DNA of 64,000 nt, taken from assembly GCA_016218815.1 (NCBI GenBank), contig JACRCX010000133.1, positions 17,999 through 81,998 of the forward strand, written 5' to 3'. This document shows, one piece after another, positions 7,301 through 15,208 of this stretch. The notes under the pieces were generated by a model that was not told the DNA's origin, made no database searches, and was given only the letters and a program-made list of their open reading frames with translations. Position 1 is the first letter of the stretch. The number at the start of each line of letters is the position of its first letter. Made by a program: the position numbers and the translations under genes. The stretch is from Deltaproteobacteria bacterium (GTDB taxonomy: Bacteria > Myxococcota_A > Polyangia > DRWM01 > JAAZOP01).

Positions 7301-10268
7301 GGGCAATCTGATCCGGACCTCCTGGGAGACCTGGGCCTCCGGCGCCGGCGGGGCGTCCTGGTACCGCAGCGACGACAACCGCATGGAGCTGGTCGCGGAC
7401 AAGGACCAGTACCGCCCCGGCGACACGGCGAAGATCCTCGTGCAGTCGCCGTTCCCCGAGTCCGAGGCGCTGCTCACGGTGGAGCGGGCGGGGATGCTCG
7501 TCCGCAAGAGCTTCCATGTCTCGAACAACGCGCCCGTGATCGAGGTGCCGATCCTCGACACCTACCGCCCCAACGTCTTCGTCTCCGTGCTGCTCGTCCG
7601 CGGCCGCGTGCGCGAGACGCCCGACGAGCGGGGCGACGATCCGGGCAAGCCGGCGTACGCGATGGGGATGGTGCAGCTCGCCGTCGAGACCGCGAGCAAG
7701 GAGCTGGCGGTGGAGCTCCGCCCCGAGCATCCGGAGTACGGGCCGGGAGCGGAGATCAAGGTCGACGTCGCGGTGCGCGGCGCCGACGGCGCCGGAGTGC
7801 CCGCCGAGGTGACGCTGTTCGCGGTGGACGAGGCGGTGCTGCAGCTCACGGGGTACGCGCCGCCCGACCTGATGGGCGTGTTCTGGGGCCTGCGCAGCGA
7901 TTCCGTGCGCACGGCCGAGGTCCGGCAGGCCGTCATCTCCCGCCGCAGCTACGACGAGGACAAGGGCGCGGCCGGGGGAGGGGGCGGCGGAGGGGCGGGC
8001 GGCGCGCTGCGCACCGACTTCCGTACCGTGGCGTACTGGAACCCCGCGGTGCTGACGGACGCCGAGGGCAAGGCGAGCGTGACCTTCCGACTTCCGGAGA
8101 ACCTGACGACCTACCGGCTCATGGCCGTGGCGACGACGCAGGCCGACCGGTTCGGCGCAGGCAAGGCCGAGGTGAAGATCGCCAAGCCGCTGCTGATCCG
8201 GCCCGCGCTGCCGCGCTTCGTGCGCACGGACGATCGTTTCGAGGCCGGCGTCGTGGTCACCAACCGCGGCGGGCCCGCGGGCGATGCGGCGGTCTCGGTC
8301 GAGGTCGAGGGCCTGCGGCTGGACGGCGCGGCGTCGCGCACCGTCCACCTGGAGCCGGGACGCTCGGCCGAGGTGCGTTTCCCGTTCGTCTCCGGCGCCC
8401 CCGGCACCGCGCGCTTCCGCTTCCGCGTCGCGATGGGCGACCTGGGCGACGGGCTGGAGACCACGCGCGAGGTCAAGCTGCCGATGATCCCGGAGACGGT
8501 CGCGACCTACGGCGAGACCCTCGCGCGTGCTGTCGAAGGGGTCGGCGACCTGGACCTCATCCGTCCCGACGTCGGCGGCCTCACCGTCGCCGTGTCCTCC
8601 TCCGCCCTGACCGGGCTGCAGTCGGCGATGGACTACCTGTGGTGGTACCCGTACGAGTGCACCGAACAGCTCGTGTCCCGCATCGTGCCGCTGGTCGCGC
8701 TGCGCGAGCTGAGCGAGGGACTGGGCCTCACGCCGCCGGCGAACGCGGAGAAGATGGTCGCCGACGCCATGGCCCTCATTCCGGAGCGCCAGCGGGGGGA
8801 CGGCGGCTTCGGCTACTGGCCCGACTCGTGGCGCTCCGACCCGTGGCTCACGGCCTACGTCGTCTGGGGCCTGCGCCGCGCACAGGAGCGGGACGTCAAG
8901 GTGCCGGAAACCGTCTTCGCGCGCGCCCTGGACTACCTGTCCGACCAGCTCCGGCGGAGCGACACGGACGCCGACAGCCCGTGGATCTCCCTCTCGACCA
9001 AGGCGTTCATCGTCTACGTCCTGGCCGATGCGGGTGTCGCGGAGGTCGGGTTCCAGGAGGCGCTGTTCGACCGCTACGAGGACCTGCCGCTCCTCGCGCG
9101 CGGGTGGCTCGCCCTGGCCTACATCCTGTCCGACGACGCGTGCGCCGCGGGCGACTGCGTGCCGATCGTCGAGCTGCGCCGCGACCTGGAGAACCACGTC
9201 TTCCAGACGGCGGAAGAGGCGCACTTCGAGGAGAACGTCGGCGACCTGTACCGCGTCCTGATGCAGAGCAACACCACCTTGAACGCCATCCTGCTCGACG
9301 TCCTGCTCAGCATGGACGTCAACCACCCCATCGCGACGAAGGTCGCCAAGTGGCTGCTGGAGGAGCGTGACGGCGGGCACTGGGCCACGACCCAGGACTC
9401 CGCGTGGGCCCTCCTGGCCTTCGCGCACTTCTACCGCGTGCGCGAGGCCGAGCCGCCGGACTTCACGGCGACGGTCGACTTCGGCACCGAGCGCCTCCTG
9501 TCGCAGCGGTTCGAGGGCCGGCCGGCCAAGGAAGTCCGCGAGGAGGTTCCCATGTCGCGGCTGATGGAAGGCCGCGGCGACCGGCTCGCGATCGAGCGGC
9601 AGGGGCCGTCCGGGCGCCTGTACTACGCCCTCTCGTTGCACTACGTGCGCTCCGACCTGCCCCGCGAGGGGATCGATCGCGGCTTCTACCTGGAGCGCCA
9701 CTACGAGATCGTCGACATGGCGGCGATGCGCGAGGGCGCAGGCATCGAGCGGGCGGCACCGTCGATCACCCGCGTGCGCGCGGGCGACCTCGTCCGCGTG
9801 CAGGTGACCATCGCGGTGCCGCAGGAGCGGACGATGGTCGTCGTGGAGGATCCCCTGCCGGCCGGGCTCGAGTCGGTCGACTTCGACCTGCGAACGACCT
9901 CGCTCTCGCTGCTGCGCGCGGCGTCCGGCTACGAGGTCGGGGACAACGACCCGTACGGCGGCTACTCGCTGGATTCCGGACCTCCTGACGACGACTACTA
10001 CGGCTACGGCTACGGCTACGGCTACGAGACGGACTATTCGGACGAGTGGTGGTGGACGCCGTTCTACCACCGTGAGGACCGCGACGACCGCGTGCTGCTC
10101 TTCGCGGACGTGCTGCCCGCGGGCGTGCACCACTACGAGTACCTCGCCGAGGCCGTGACGCCCGGCACCTTCGTCGTCGGTCCGCTGCGCGCCGAGGAGA
10201 TGTACAACCCCGAGACCTTCGGGCGCACGGGCGTGCTCGAGTTCGTCGTGGATGCCCCGGTGGAGTAG
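4377..10268 (+). CDS. Alpha-2-macroglobulin family protein with thioester (YfhM-like)
   Basis: Large (1,963 aa) bacterial alpha-2-macroglobulin, thought to act as a periplasmic or surface-anchored protease trap protecting the envelope. The N-terminus is a signal sequence ending ASTSAC, a weak lipobox, so it may be a lipoprotein. Domain signs in order: an N-terminal Ig-like/MG region; the MG2-type segment ADRGIYRPGDTVHLKG near residue 625; a Gly-rich bait-like stretch (about residues 1199-1210); the A2M domain (AYWNPAVLTDAEGKASVTF) near 1220; and the thioester motif CTEQ at 1428-1431 inside the alpha-helical TED domain (QRGDGGFGYWPDSW). The C-terminus has a Tyr/Gly/Asp-rich low-complexity patch near 9985-10050. 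ATG at 4377 has AAGGAGAGGG upstream. The next gene is pbpC, the conserved partner of this family. Confidence 0.93.
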   Translation: MRDDAHSRGRGLAVLAAFATLASTSACPQGEAGGLQPRVPESERPATIGQEGPLAVTFGSPKGQTWTPTEIAVGFSKSMVPLDRAGTADTTALFRITPAMDGEYRWLGSQVLTFVPAAPLTPSSSFTVTVPAGVKALDGSELAAEYTFEFDTPRVRVARNDPYSGERWRKPQSPVDLWFNQPVDPEKLAQHASFTAVPQAGGAEVRVEARARLGRERGRAESDPGVEPPEDEGEIDPRHLVVEPVSPLPRGADVTLTVDENLHGVQGNLPMGEPWTLAYETYGDFRFETASCYSTPYGGCSPTGGFHLEFSNPVKWRDAVAHLKVTPAVELPDEPEWAEGEQSSTVWLGLELQPETTYTVELDGELRDIFGQTLVGNREGSFKVGSHPPVAYLDYSGTVLEADGPHTVPGRFRNVDSAKLVLREFSLEELLRWRYVNRGSLWGADNDLTSMSGAVVKTIRPGTAPNAERVLPLDLDPAFHGAKRGFVAVQLVRPVVPGEYTSGIDSSFVRISDLGLTAKISPRGLAVWVTSLRTARPVAGATVKVYKGATAPLFEGRTGADGLVFVPEDAAGSGTDYYPESFLIYAEKGSDKNYLETDSYWGLDPWSFGVPYGWQQAKERIVGSIFADRGIYRPGDTVHLKGVVRALTDDGMATPAGKDVSLTVWDSRGEAVQLELPDDFRIGPFGTFDLDVPLAPDAPLGYFQVNARIGPPEEEARGQQAYLYGSFRVAEYKAPAFAVKVTSDKEEYFRGETLSFRVDGQYLFGAPMAAADARWWVSRSDTSFQPKDEDWEGYWFGEEWNWWEQPDEAPTSGAVAESTGRLAADGTLAGTAALDFADMRRPASVTIEGQVTDLDRSNVAGRRTVVVHPGAFYLGVKRLDEGILEAGQDLAVAIVALTPDEQSRAGVAVHGTLLRREWHTVRQEGMGGHYDYVTRPEDTEVGRCEVVTTSAPVRCAVRVPEAGDYVLQLAADDERGNLIRTSWETWASGAGGASWYRSDDNRMELVADKDQYRPGDTAKILVQSPFPESEALLTVERAGMLVRKSFHVSNNAPVIEVPILDTYRPNVFVSVLLVRGRVRETPDERGDDPGKPAYAMGMVQLAVETASKELAVELRPEHPEYGPGAEIKVDVAVRGADGAGVPAEVTLFAVDEAVLQLTGYAPPDLMGVFWGLRSDSVRTAEVRQAVISRRSYDEDKGAAGGGGGGGAGGALRTDFRTVAYWNPAVLTDAEGKASVTFRLPENLTTYRLMAVATTQADRFGAGKAEVKIAKPLLIRPALPRFVRTDDRFEAGVVVTNRGGPAGDAAVSVEVEGLRLDGAASRTVHLEPGRSAEVRFPFVSGAPGTARFRFRVAMGDLGDGLETTREVKLPMIPETVATYGETLARAVEGVGDLDLIRPDVGGLTVAVSSSALTGLQSAMDYLWWYPYECTEQLVSRIVPLVALRELSEGLGLTPPANAEKMVADAMALIPERQRGDGGFGYWPDSWRSDPWLTAYVVWGLRRAQERDVKVPETVFARALDYLSDQLRRSDTDADSPWISLSTKAFIVYVLADAGVAEVGFQEALFDRYEDLPLLARGWLALAYILSDDACAAGDCVPIVELRRDLENHVFQTAEEAHFEENVGDLYRVLMQSNTTLNAILLDVLLSMDVNHPIATKVAKWLLEERDGGHWATTQDSAWALLAFAHFYRVREAEPPDFTATVDFGTERLLSQRFEGRPAKEVREEVPMSRLMEGRGDRLAIERQGPSGRLYYALSLHYVRSDLPREGIDRGFYLERHYEIVDMAAMREGAGIERAAPSITRVRAGDLVRVQVTIAVPQERTMVVVEDPLPAGLESVDFDLRTTSLSLLRAASGYEVGDNDPYGGYSLDSGPPDDDYYGYGYGYGYETDYSDEWWWTPFYHREDRDDRVLLFADVLPAGVHHYEYLAEAVTPGTFVVGPLRAEEMYNPETFGRTGVLEFVVDAPVE

Positions 10269-10280
10269 TGGGAGGCGCGG

Positions 10281-10320
10281 GGAAGAAGAAACCACCGATG
10301 GACACCGATGGACACCGATA
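10281..10320. repeat. Single arm of the TCTGTGTTCA-family element (reverse orientation)
   Basis: Tandem units of type ACCGATGGAC preceded by GAAGAAGAAACC; the reverse complement closely matches the right arms at 12022, 20294 and 25111. No opposing arm lies within 150 bp; the next one, in inverted orientation, is inside pbpC 1.7 kb away. Confidence 0.7.
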
Positions 10321-10345
10321 GGGAAAAGGCAGGGTTCCAGGCACC

Positions 10346-13072
10346 ATGCCCCCTGACGTAGCGGCGAGGCGCAGCCCGCAGCGAAGCCTGCCCCGAGCCC
10401 TGAGCCAGTCGAAGGGCCGAGGGGCCCAGCGAGCCGAAGGGCAAGCCCGCCGAAGCCGCCTCCTCTCCCGCCTGCGCACGGCGGCGCTCATCGCCGGCTT
10501 CTCCCTCCTCGCCCTGCTCGGTCTGGCCGTCGTCGCCGTGGAGGGGGCGTCGTACTTCGTGGAGCTGCCGGCCGGGCTGGAGCGGCGGGAGGACTCGCTG
10601 CGAATCCTCGACCGCCACGGCGCGCTGCTGCGGGAGGTCCGCTCGGGAAAAGAAACGAAGGCGCGGTGGATCCCGCTCGACCGGATGTCCCCGCACGTGC
10701 TCGCGGCCACGCTGGCCGCCGAGGACCGCCGCTTCTGGGAGCACGGGGGCGTCGACGTGCTGGCCGTCGGGCGGGCGGTCGTGCAGGACGTGCTGGCGGG
10801 CGAGGTCGTGTCCGGCGCGTCGACCATCACGATGCAGCTCGCCAAGCTCCTGCGCGGGGGAGGGCGCACCCTGGGAAACAAGTTCCTCGAGGCCGCGCTG
10901 GCGCGGAAGCTGGAACGGACCTTCGACAAGCGCCGCATCCTGGAGGAGTACCTGAACCGGCTGCCGTACGGGAACGACCTCGAAGGGATCGAGGCGGCCT
11001 CGTGGGGCTACTTTCGCAAGAGCGCGCACGACCTGTCGCTGGGCGAGGCTGCCGCGCTCGCCGCCTTGCCCCGTTCCCCGACGCTCTACGACCCGTACCG
11101 CCAGGCGTCCCAGCTCCGCGCGCGGCGCGACCGGGTCCTCGATCGGATGCTCGCCGCGGGAGCGATCACGGCCGCCGAGCGCCGGCGCGCGGTGGCGGAG
11201 CCGCTGGACGTCCACCCGCCGCTGCGGCGGTTCGAGGCGCCGCACTTCGTGCAGTGGATCCTGGCGGGAGGAGGGACCGGCGAGGTCGCCCGCAAGGATT
11301 CCGGCGCGACCGGGCCCGCCGCGCCCGCGACCGGGTTCCTGCGCACCACGCTCGATCTCGACCTCCAGCGCCGCGTCGAGACCCTCGTGGAACGGACGGC
11401 GCGGGAGCTGCGGCCGCGGGGAGGGGAGGACGCGGCGGTGATCGTGCTGGAGAACGCGACGGGCGAGGTGCTGGCGTACGTCGGCTCGGCCGACTTCTTC
11501 GATCCCGACGCCGGGCAGGTCGACGGCGTGCGCGCCCTGCGCCAACCGGGCAGCGCGCTCAAGCCGTTGGTCTACGCGCTCGCCTTCCGCTCGGGCTACT
11601 CGCCGGCCTCCGTCCTGCCCGACGTCGCGACGCGGTTCCCCGCGGGCGACGGCGACTGGTTCGAGCCGCGCAACTACGACAACCGCTTCCACGGGCCGGT
11701 GCGGGCGCGCGAGGCGTTGGCCAACAGCTTCAACGTCCCGGCGGTGTACCTGGCGCAGGCGTTGACGCCGGGCAAGCTCCTGGACACGTTCCACGACTTC
11801 GGACTCGTTATGCTCGATCGGCCCGCCGACCACTACGGCGTCGCCATCGCTCTGGGCGACGGCGAGGTCACCCTGCTGGCGCTGGCCAACGCCTACGCCA
11901 CCCTCGCTCGCGGCGGGATCTTCCTTCCGGTGCGGGCCCTTCGTGACGTCCCGCGCGCCGCCGGCTCTCCCGGGTGCGCCTGTGAACCAAGCTCCCCTTC
12001 CGCGTCCTCTTCTTCGCCCCCCATCTGTGTTCATCTGTGTTCATCTGTGGTTTCCTTCTCCTCCGCGTCTCCCGTTCGCGTGGTTTCTTCGCCCGTCGCC
12101 TGGCTGGTGACGGACATCCTCGCCGACCGGCGCGCGCGCCTCGCCGCTTTCGGCGAGGGCAACGTGCTGGAGCTGCCCTTCCGGGTCGCGGCGAAGACGG
12201 GGACGAGCAAGAACTACCGGGACAACTGGACGGTGGGGTACACGCGCGAGGTCACGGTCGGCGTGTGGGTCGGCAACTTCTCGGGCGCGCCGATGGGCAG
12301 CGTCTCCGGCATCACGGGTGCGGGACCGCTGTTCCGCGAGGTGATGCTGGCGGCCATGGAGGGGCGTACGGCCGAGGAATGGGTGCCGCCCACCGGCGTG
12401 CGGCGCATCCGCGTCTGCGCGTTGTCGGGCGAGCTGGCGGGCCCCGACTGTCCGCACATGGTGGAGGAATGGGCGAGCGACGAGTCCTTGGCCCTTCGTC
12501 CGGTCCCGGTCTGCAGCTACCACCGGGCGATGTCCGTCGACGTCCGGACGGGTTTGCTGGCCGGCCCCGGCTGCCCGGCGGAGGACGTGGTGCGTCGCGT
12601 GTTCGAGTCGTATCCGCCGGGGTTTGCGGAGTGGGCCCACGACGCGGCGCGTCCGTTGCCGCCGGCGGGGTATTCGCCGCTGTGCCCGGCGGCGGAGGAC
12701 TTCGGAGGCGGCCCGGACGTCGCGGGCGAGCCCGGCTGCGGGCCCGTCGCCTCCGCAAGCGCCGGCTCGTGCGCGTCCGCCGGTACCTCCGGCGGCGCAC
12801 CGGCGCCGGCGGTGGTGCTGACGTCCCCGCCGGACGGCGCCCACTACTCGATCGACCCCGACGTGCGGCGGGAGCTGCAGACCGTCGAGTTGCGGGCACA
12901 GGTCCGGAATGCCGGCGAGGGGACCGCGGTGCGTTTCTACGTCGACGACCGGCTCGTGGCGGAATCGCGCGCCCCGTTCCGTGCGTCCTGGCCGCTGGAG
13001 GAGGGCACGCACCGCATCTCGGCGCGCTCCGGCGACGCCGCGGACGGCGTCGTCATCCACGTGCAACCGTAG
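10346..13072 (+). CDS. pbpC: Penicillin-binding protein 1C (bifunctional glycosyltransferase/transpeptidase)
   Basis: Inner-membrane peptidoglycan synthase, 908 aa. After a ~35-residue basic tail comes a single TM segment (LIAGFSLLALLGLAVVAV), then the GT51 glycosyltransferase domain (AAEDRRFWEHGGVD, GASTITMQLAK, RILEEYLNRLPYG). The transpeptidase domain has SALK (Ser403, Lys406), SFN, and KTG (617-619). A C-terminal BiPBP_C-type Ig-like domain (VVLTSPPDGAHYSIDP) completes it. Odd features: the N-terminal tail is encoded by a dispersed repeat and the only usable start is the ATG at 10346 before it. About 45 residues near 540-580, between the SFN region and KTG, are encoded by a TCTGTGTTCA-type repeat arm, in frame and with no stop. 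Activity of the transpeptidase is therefore plausible but worth testing. It pairs with the upstream macroglobulin. Confidence 0.9.
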   Translation: MPPDVAARRSPQRSLPRALSQSKGRGAQRAEGQARRSRLLSRLRTAALIAGFSLLALLGLAVVAVEGASYFVELPAGLERREDSLRILDRHGALLREVRSGKETKARWIPLDRMSPHVLAATLAAEDRRFWEHGGVDVLAVGRAVVQDVLAGEVVSGASTITMQLAKLLRGGGRTLGNKFLEAALARKLERTFDKRRILEEYLNRLPYGNDLEGIEAASWGYFRKSAHDLSLGEAAALAALPRSPTLYDPYRQASQLRARRDRVLDRMLAAGAITAAERRRAVAEPLDVHPPLRRFEAPHFVQWILAGGGTGEVARKDSGATGPAAPATGFLRTTLDLDLQRRVETLVERTARELRPRGGEDAAVIVLENATGEVLAYVGSADFFDPDAGQVDGVRALRQPGSALKPLVYALAFRSGYSPASVLPDVATRFPAGDGDWFEPRNYDNRFHGPVRAREALANSFNVPAVYLAQALTPGKLLDTFHDFGLVMLDRPADHYGVAIALGDGEVTLLALANAYATLARGGIFLPVRALRDVPRAAGSPGCACEPSSPSASSSSPPICVHLCSSVVSFSSASPVRVVSSPVAWLVTDILADRRARLAAFGEGNVLELPFRVAAKTGTSKNYRDNWTVGYTREVTVGVWVGNFSGAPMGSVSGITGAGPLFREVMLAAMEGRTAEEWVPPTGVRRIRVCALSGELAGPDCPHMVEEWASDESLALRPVPVCSYHRAMSVDVRTGLLAGPGCPAEDVVRRVFESYPPGFAEWAHDAARPLPPAGYSPLCPAAEDFGGGPDVAGEPGCGPVASASAGSCASAGTSGGAPAPAVVLTSPPDGAHYSIDPDVRRELQTVELRAQVRNAGEGTAVRFYVDDRLVAESRAPFRASWPLEEGTHRISARSGDAADGVVIHVQP
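10390..10443. repeat. CCCTGAGCNNGTCGAAGGG-type repeat inside the pbpC 5' end
   Basis: Contains GAGCCCTGAGCCAGTCGAAG followed by GGC and a second degenerate copy (GAGCCGAAGGGC). It resembles, with one difference in the centre, the reverse complement of the copy at 18313-18333. It is read in frame as the Arg/Gln/Gly-rich N-terminal tail of PbpC. Confidence 0.65.
12022..12065. repeat. TCTGTGTTCA-family arm inserted in frame within pbpC
   Basis: ATCTGTGTTCATCTGTGTTC, then ATCTGTGGTTTCC, on the + strand. It is almost identical to the right arms of the elements at 20171-20337 and 24985-25154 but has no left arm nearby. It is translated as PICVHLCSSVVSF within the transpeptidase domain and does not break the reading frame. 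Confidence 0.8.
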
Positions 13073-13184
13073 GGGATGGCAAGCCTGGGGACGCGATCAG
13101 GCGTGGCCAGGGCGAGACCTTTCCGCCGCTTGCAAGGCGGCGCGGGCGAGAAAACACACCGGGGCGCTATCTCGCCAGTCCCCG

Positions 13185-13257
13185 AGGTCCGAACTTCGGG
13201 CTTCAGCGCGCGGCTGGAGCAACCAGCGCAGCCGCGCCCTGAAGGGCGCGGTCGGTT
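13185..13257. repeat. GC-rich double hairpin of the GAACCGCGGGCTTCAG family, degenerate intergenic copy
   Basis: A mutated CGAACTTCGGGCTTCAGCGC hairpin half is followed by a well-preserved CCGCGCCCTGAAGGGCGCGG palindrome. It lies in the 393-nt gap (13073-13465) between pbpC and the next gene. Apart from this I see no gene, promoter or RNA in that gap. Confidence 0.7.
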
Positions 13258-13465
13258 TTGGCAACTGAGCGCCCCATCGGGAAAAAAGCTGTGCGCGGCG
13301 GTGTCCGGTCCGACGCCTGGGCGGCCCCGGCAGGGTCGTCGAGGGCCATTCCTTGCATACTCCTTGTGCGCCAGCGTGGCGCCCCGTAAACTGACGAAGC
13401 TGGTTCGACGCCACGCAGCGGGGGAGCGAAGTCGCTCCTCCGGCCAGCGGGCCGAGGAGGGCACC

Positions 13466-13993
13466 GTGCCAGACCGTCGTCCGGCGGCGTTCGTCAGTCG
13501 CGGTTGCTTCGCCCCGGGCATGCTACTCGTGTCTCTTGTCGCGTGCGGACCCGGAGAGAGTGTCGACCCGTACCTCACTCGGTGGTTCCGCCCGTGCTCG
13601 ACCGACGAGGAATGCGCTGCCGAGCCGACGTTCGCCGACCGTGGCCCCTTCCCCCCGCTCTGCATCGCCGGGATGTGCCAGGTCACCGAATCGCACCGGT
13701 GTGATACGGATGACGACTGTGCGGACGTCGGCGAACCGCCGGGAGCAACCAGGCCACCTCGGTGCGGCACGGTGTTCGGCGGAGATCCACGTCTGTGCGA
13801 TGCGGCGTGGTCGGATGCGCTCGACTGCTGGTGGGACGGACAACCGACTTGCTACTTCACCACCTGTCACGACTCGGCTCCGTGCGCGCCAGTGGGAGCC
13901 GACCCGTCGGGGTTCGTGTGCCGCGGAGACGGGGTCTACCCGTACAAGATCACGCTTTGCCTTCCCCTTCCGGATGGTGGTTCCGATGGCTGA
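13466..13993 (+). CDS. Small cysteine-rich lipoprotein
   Basis: A 175-residue putative lipoprotein of unknown function. After an Arg-rich n-region and the hydrophobic stretch MLLVSLVAC, the lipobox LVAC predicts cleavage and lipidation. The mature part has many Cys in pairs of the type CSTDEECAA, CDTDDDCAD and CYFTTC, the pattern of extracellular disulfide-rich proteins common in Myxococcota. The GTG at 13466 was chosen for the GAGGAGG upstream and because it gives a complete signal peptide; the frame is open for 390 nt more upstream but that part contains a dispersed repeat. First of three consecutive Cys-rich genes. Confidence 0.7.
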   Translation: MPDRRPAAFVSRGCFAPGMLLVSLVACGPGESVDPYLTRWFRPCSTDEECAAEPTFADRGPFPPLCIAGMCQVTESHRCDTDDDCADVGEPPGATRPPRCGTVFGGDPRLCDAAWSDALDCWWDGQPTCYFTTCHDSAPCAPVGADPSGFVCRGDGVYPYKITLCLPLPDGGSDG

Positions 13994-14138
13994 AGAGATG
14001 AGGCACGGCCCTTCTCAACGGAGCCGAGCGACCCCGTCGGCGAACCGTCGGTGGGTCGCGCCGTCCGTGATGGTTCAGGGCAGTCGGGCCGCGTCCTGGT
14101 TCGACACGACTGCACGTCCAGGCCGGGGGTTCGCCGAC

Positions 14139-14615
14139 ATGCTGCGGCTGCAACTTCGGGCGTTGGCGTTGGCGGCAGGGTTCGGATGTTGCCCGGCACC
14201 GGGACCCGTTCCGGACGCCGCGGCGGAAGCGGCGGACGAAGGGACATCGGCACCTGACGTCGCGGATACGCGGGAGTGGGAGGCGGTCGATCCCTGTTGC
14301 GTCTACCCAGGCGAGTTCCCCATCGGCACGGTTCGGTGCGACGAGCGATTCCCGGAATGCCCGCCCGGCTTCCCCTACTGCTGCACAATCTCGTGCGGGT
14401 GCACCCTCAGCTACGAGGAAACGGGTTGCTGTCGGGACCTGAGTTGCGGTGCCGGGATCTGCATCGAGACCATCGAGGGCTCGGACAGGTCCTTCTGCAT
14501 CATCGGACCGGAGTACGCCTGCCCCGCGGAGAAACCGTTCTGCTGTACGAGGGGGGCCGGTCTCACCTACTGCGCCGACCATGAGCTCCATGGATGGCGC
14601 TGTTTCACGTTGTGA
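14139..14615 (+). CDS. Cysteine-rich secreted protein, paralogue of the next gene
   Basis: Unknown function; 158 residues with a short hydrophobic leader (LRALALAAGFGC) that may be a lipoprotein signal with Cys after GFG. The mature part holds about 20 Cys, including paired CC (PYCCTISCGC, GCCRDLSC, PFCCTRG). The ending PFCCT..G..YCADHELHGWRC is clearly related to the ending of the following protein, so the two are tandem paralogues. ATG at 14139 is the most likely start; a further in-frame ATG at 13986 would overlap the previous stop. The stop TGA overlaps the next start as TGATG, suggesting translational coupling. Confidence 0.65.
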   Translation: MLRLQLRALALAAGFGCCPAPGPVPDAAAEAADEGTSAPDVADTREWEAVDPCCVYPGEFPIGTVRCDERFPECPPGFPYCCTISCGCTLSYEETGCCRDLSCGAGICIETIEGSDRSFCIIGPEYACPAEKPFCCTRGAGLTYCADHELHGWRCFTL

Positions 14616-15157
14616 TGGACGGAATGCCCGGCACGCGGAATCCCGCTCGCGCCCCCTGGCGCACAGGGGCGCTGTCCGTCCTGCTTCCCATGGCCGCCAC
14701 CTGCTACTCGTCGCGCGGGCAGCCCGATTCCGGTGACCAGGCCGCGGCCGGCGATGCGTTCGGAGATGCGGAAGAGGGCGTCGCGTTGGACGGGGCGGCG
14801 GACGCCGTGGCCTGGGACCCCCTTCCGGACGGGTGCGGTCCAGCATTTCCGGCGGGAAGTGTCCAGTGCCTGGATGGAGTGCTCTGCCCCACCCCGTGGA
14901 CCCAGTGCTGCGCGACGTTCCTTTGCGGGGACGGTCACGCGCCCGTTCGCGCCTGCTGCGGCGAGGAGCGGTGCAACGAGGTCGCCCCGCGATCGACGTA
15001 CGTCTGTCGCGGGGCGCCCCACGAGGGCGAAGGGATGCGCGCCGAGTCCTGCGGCGCCTGCCCGGACGATTTGCCGTTCTGCTGTACCGCCGCTGGAGAC
15101 TACGTCCTGTGCGCCGACCGCGACATGGATACGTGGATCTGCGCTGGTCCGCGTTGA
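14615..15157 (+). CDS. Cysteine-rich putative lipoprotein, tandem paralogue
   Basis: Unknown function; 180 residues. Leader ALSVLLPMAATC suggests export, with Cys after AAT as a weak lipobox. Cys-rich body with QCCATFLCGDG, RACCGEERCN and the C-terminal PFCCTAAGDYVLCADRDMDTW signature shared with the previous gene. Between leader and Cys-rich part is an Asp/Ala-rich spacer. Start ATG at 14615 overlaps the upstream stop by one base. It ends 51 nt before the convergent ATPase gene. Confidence 0.68.
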   Translation: MDGMPGTRNPARAPWRTGALSVLLPMAATCYSSRGQPDSGDQAAAGDAFGDAEEGVALDGAADAVAWDPLPDGCGPAFPAGSVQCLDGVLCPTPWTQCCATFLCGDGHAPVRACCGEERCNEVAPRSTYVCRGAPHEGEGMRAESCGACPDDLPFCCTAAGDYVLCADRDMDTWICAGPR

Positions 15158-15208
15158 CCACCGGTATCGGGGATCATCTGCCCGTGAGGGACCAAGCAGC
15201 CGGCGGGG

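Noticed and set aside
4296..10295. 1,999-residue open frame on the minus strand opposite the macroglobulin gene
   Set aside because: It is the codon-phase shadow typical of GC-rich genes: rich in Arg/His/Val/Asp, no recognisable domain, while the plus strand has clear motifs.
10281..12065. Composite transposon bounded by the two inverted TCTGTGTTCA arms around the first part of pbpC
   Set aside because: The DNA between them is ordinary pbpC and carries no transposase; more likely two independent single arms.
13076..13465. Upstream extension of the first Cys-rich protein
   Set aside because: This stretch contains a GC-rich dispersed hairpin and low-quality codon content; GTG at 13466 with GAGGAGG gives a complete lipoprotein signal.
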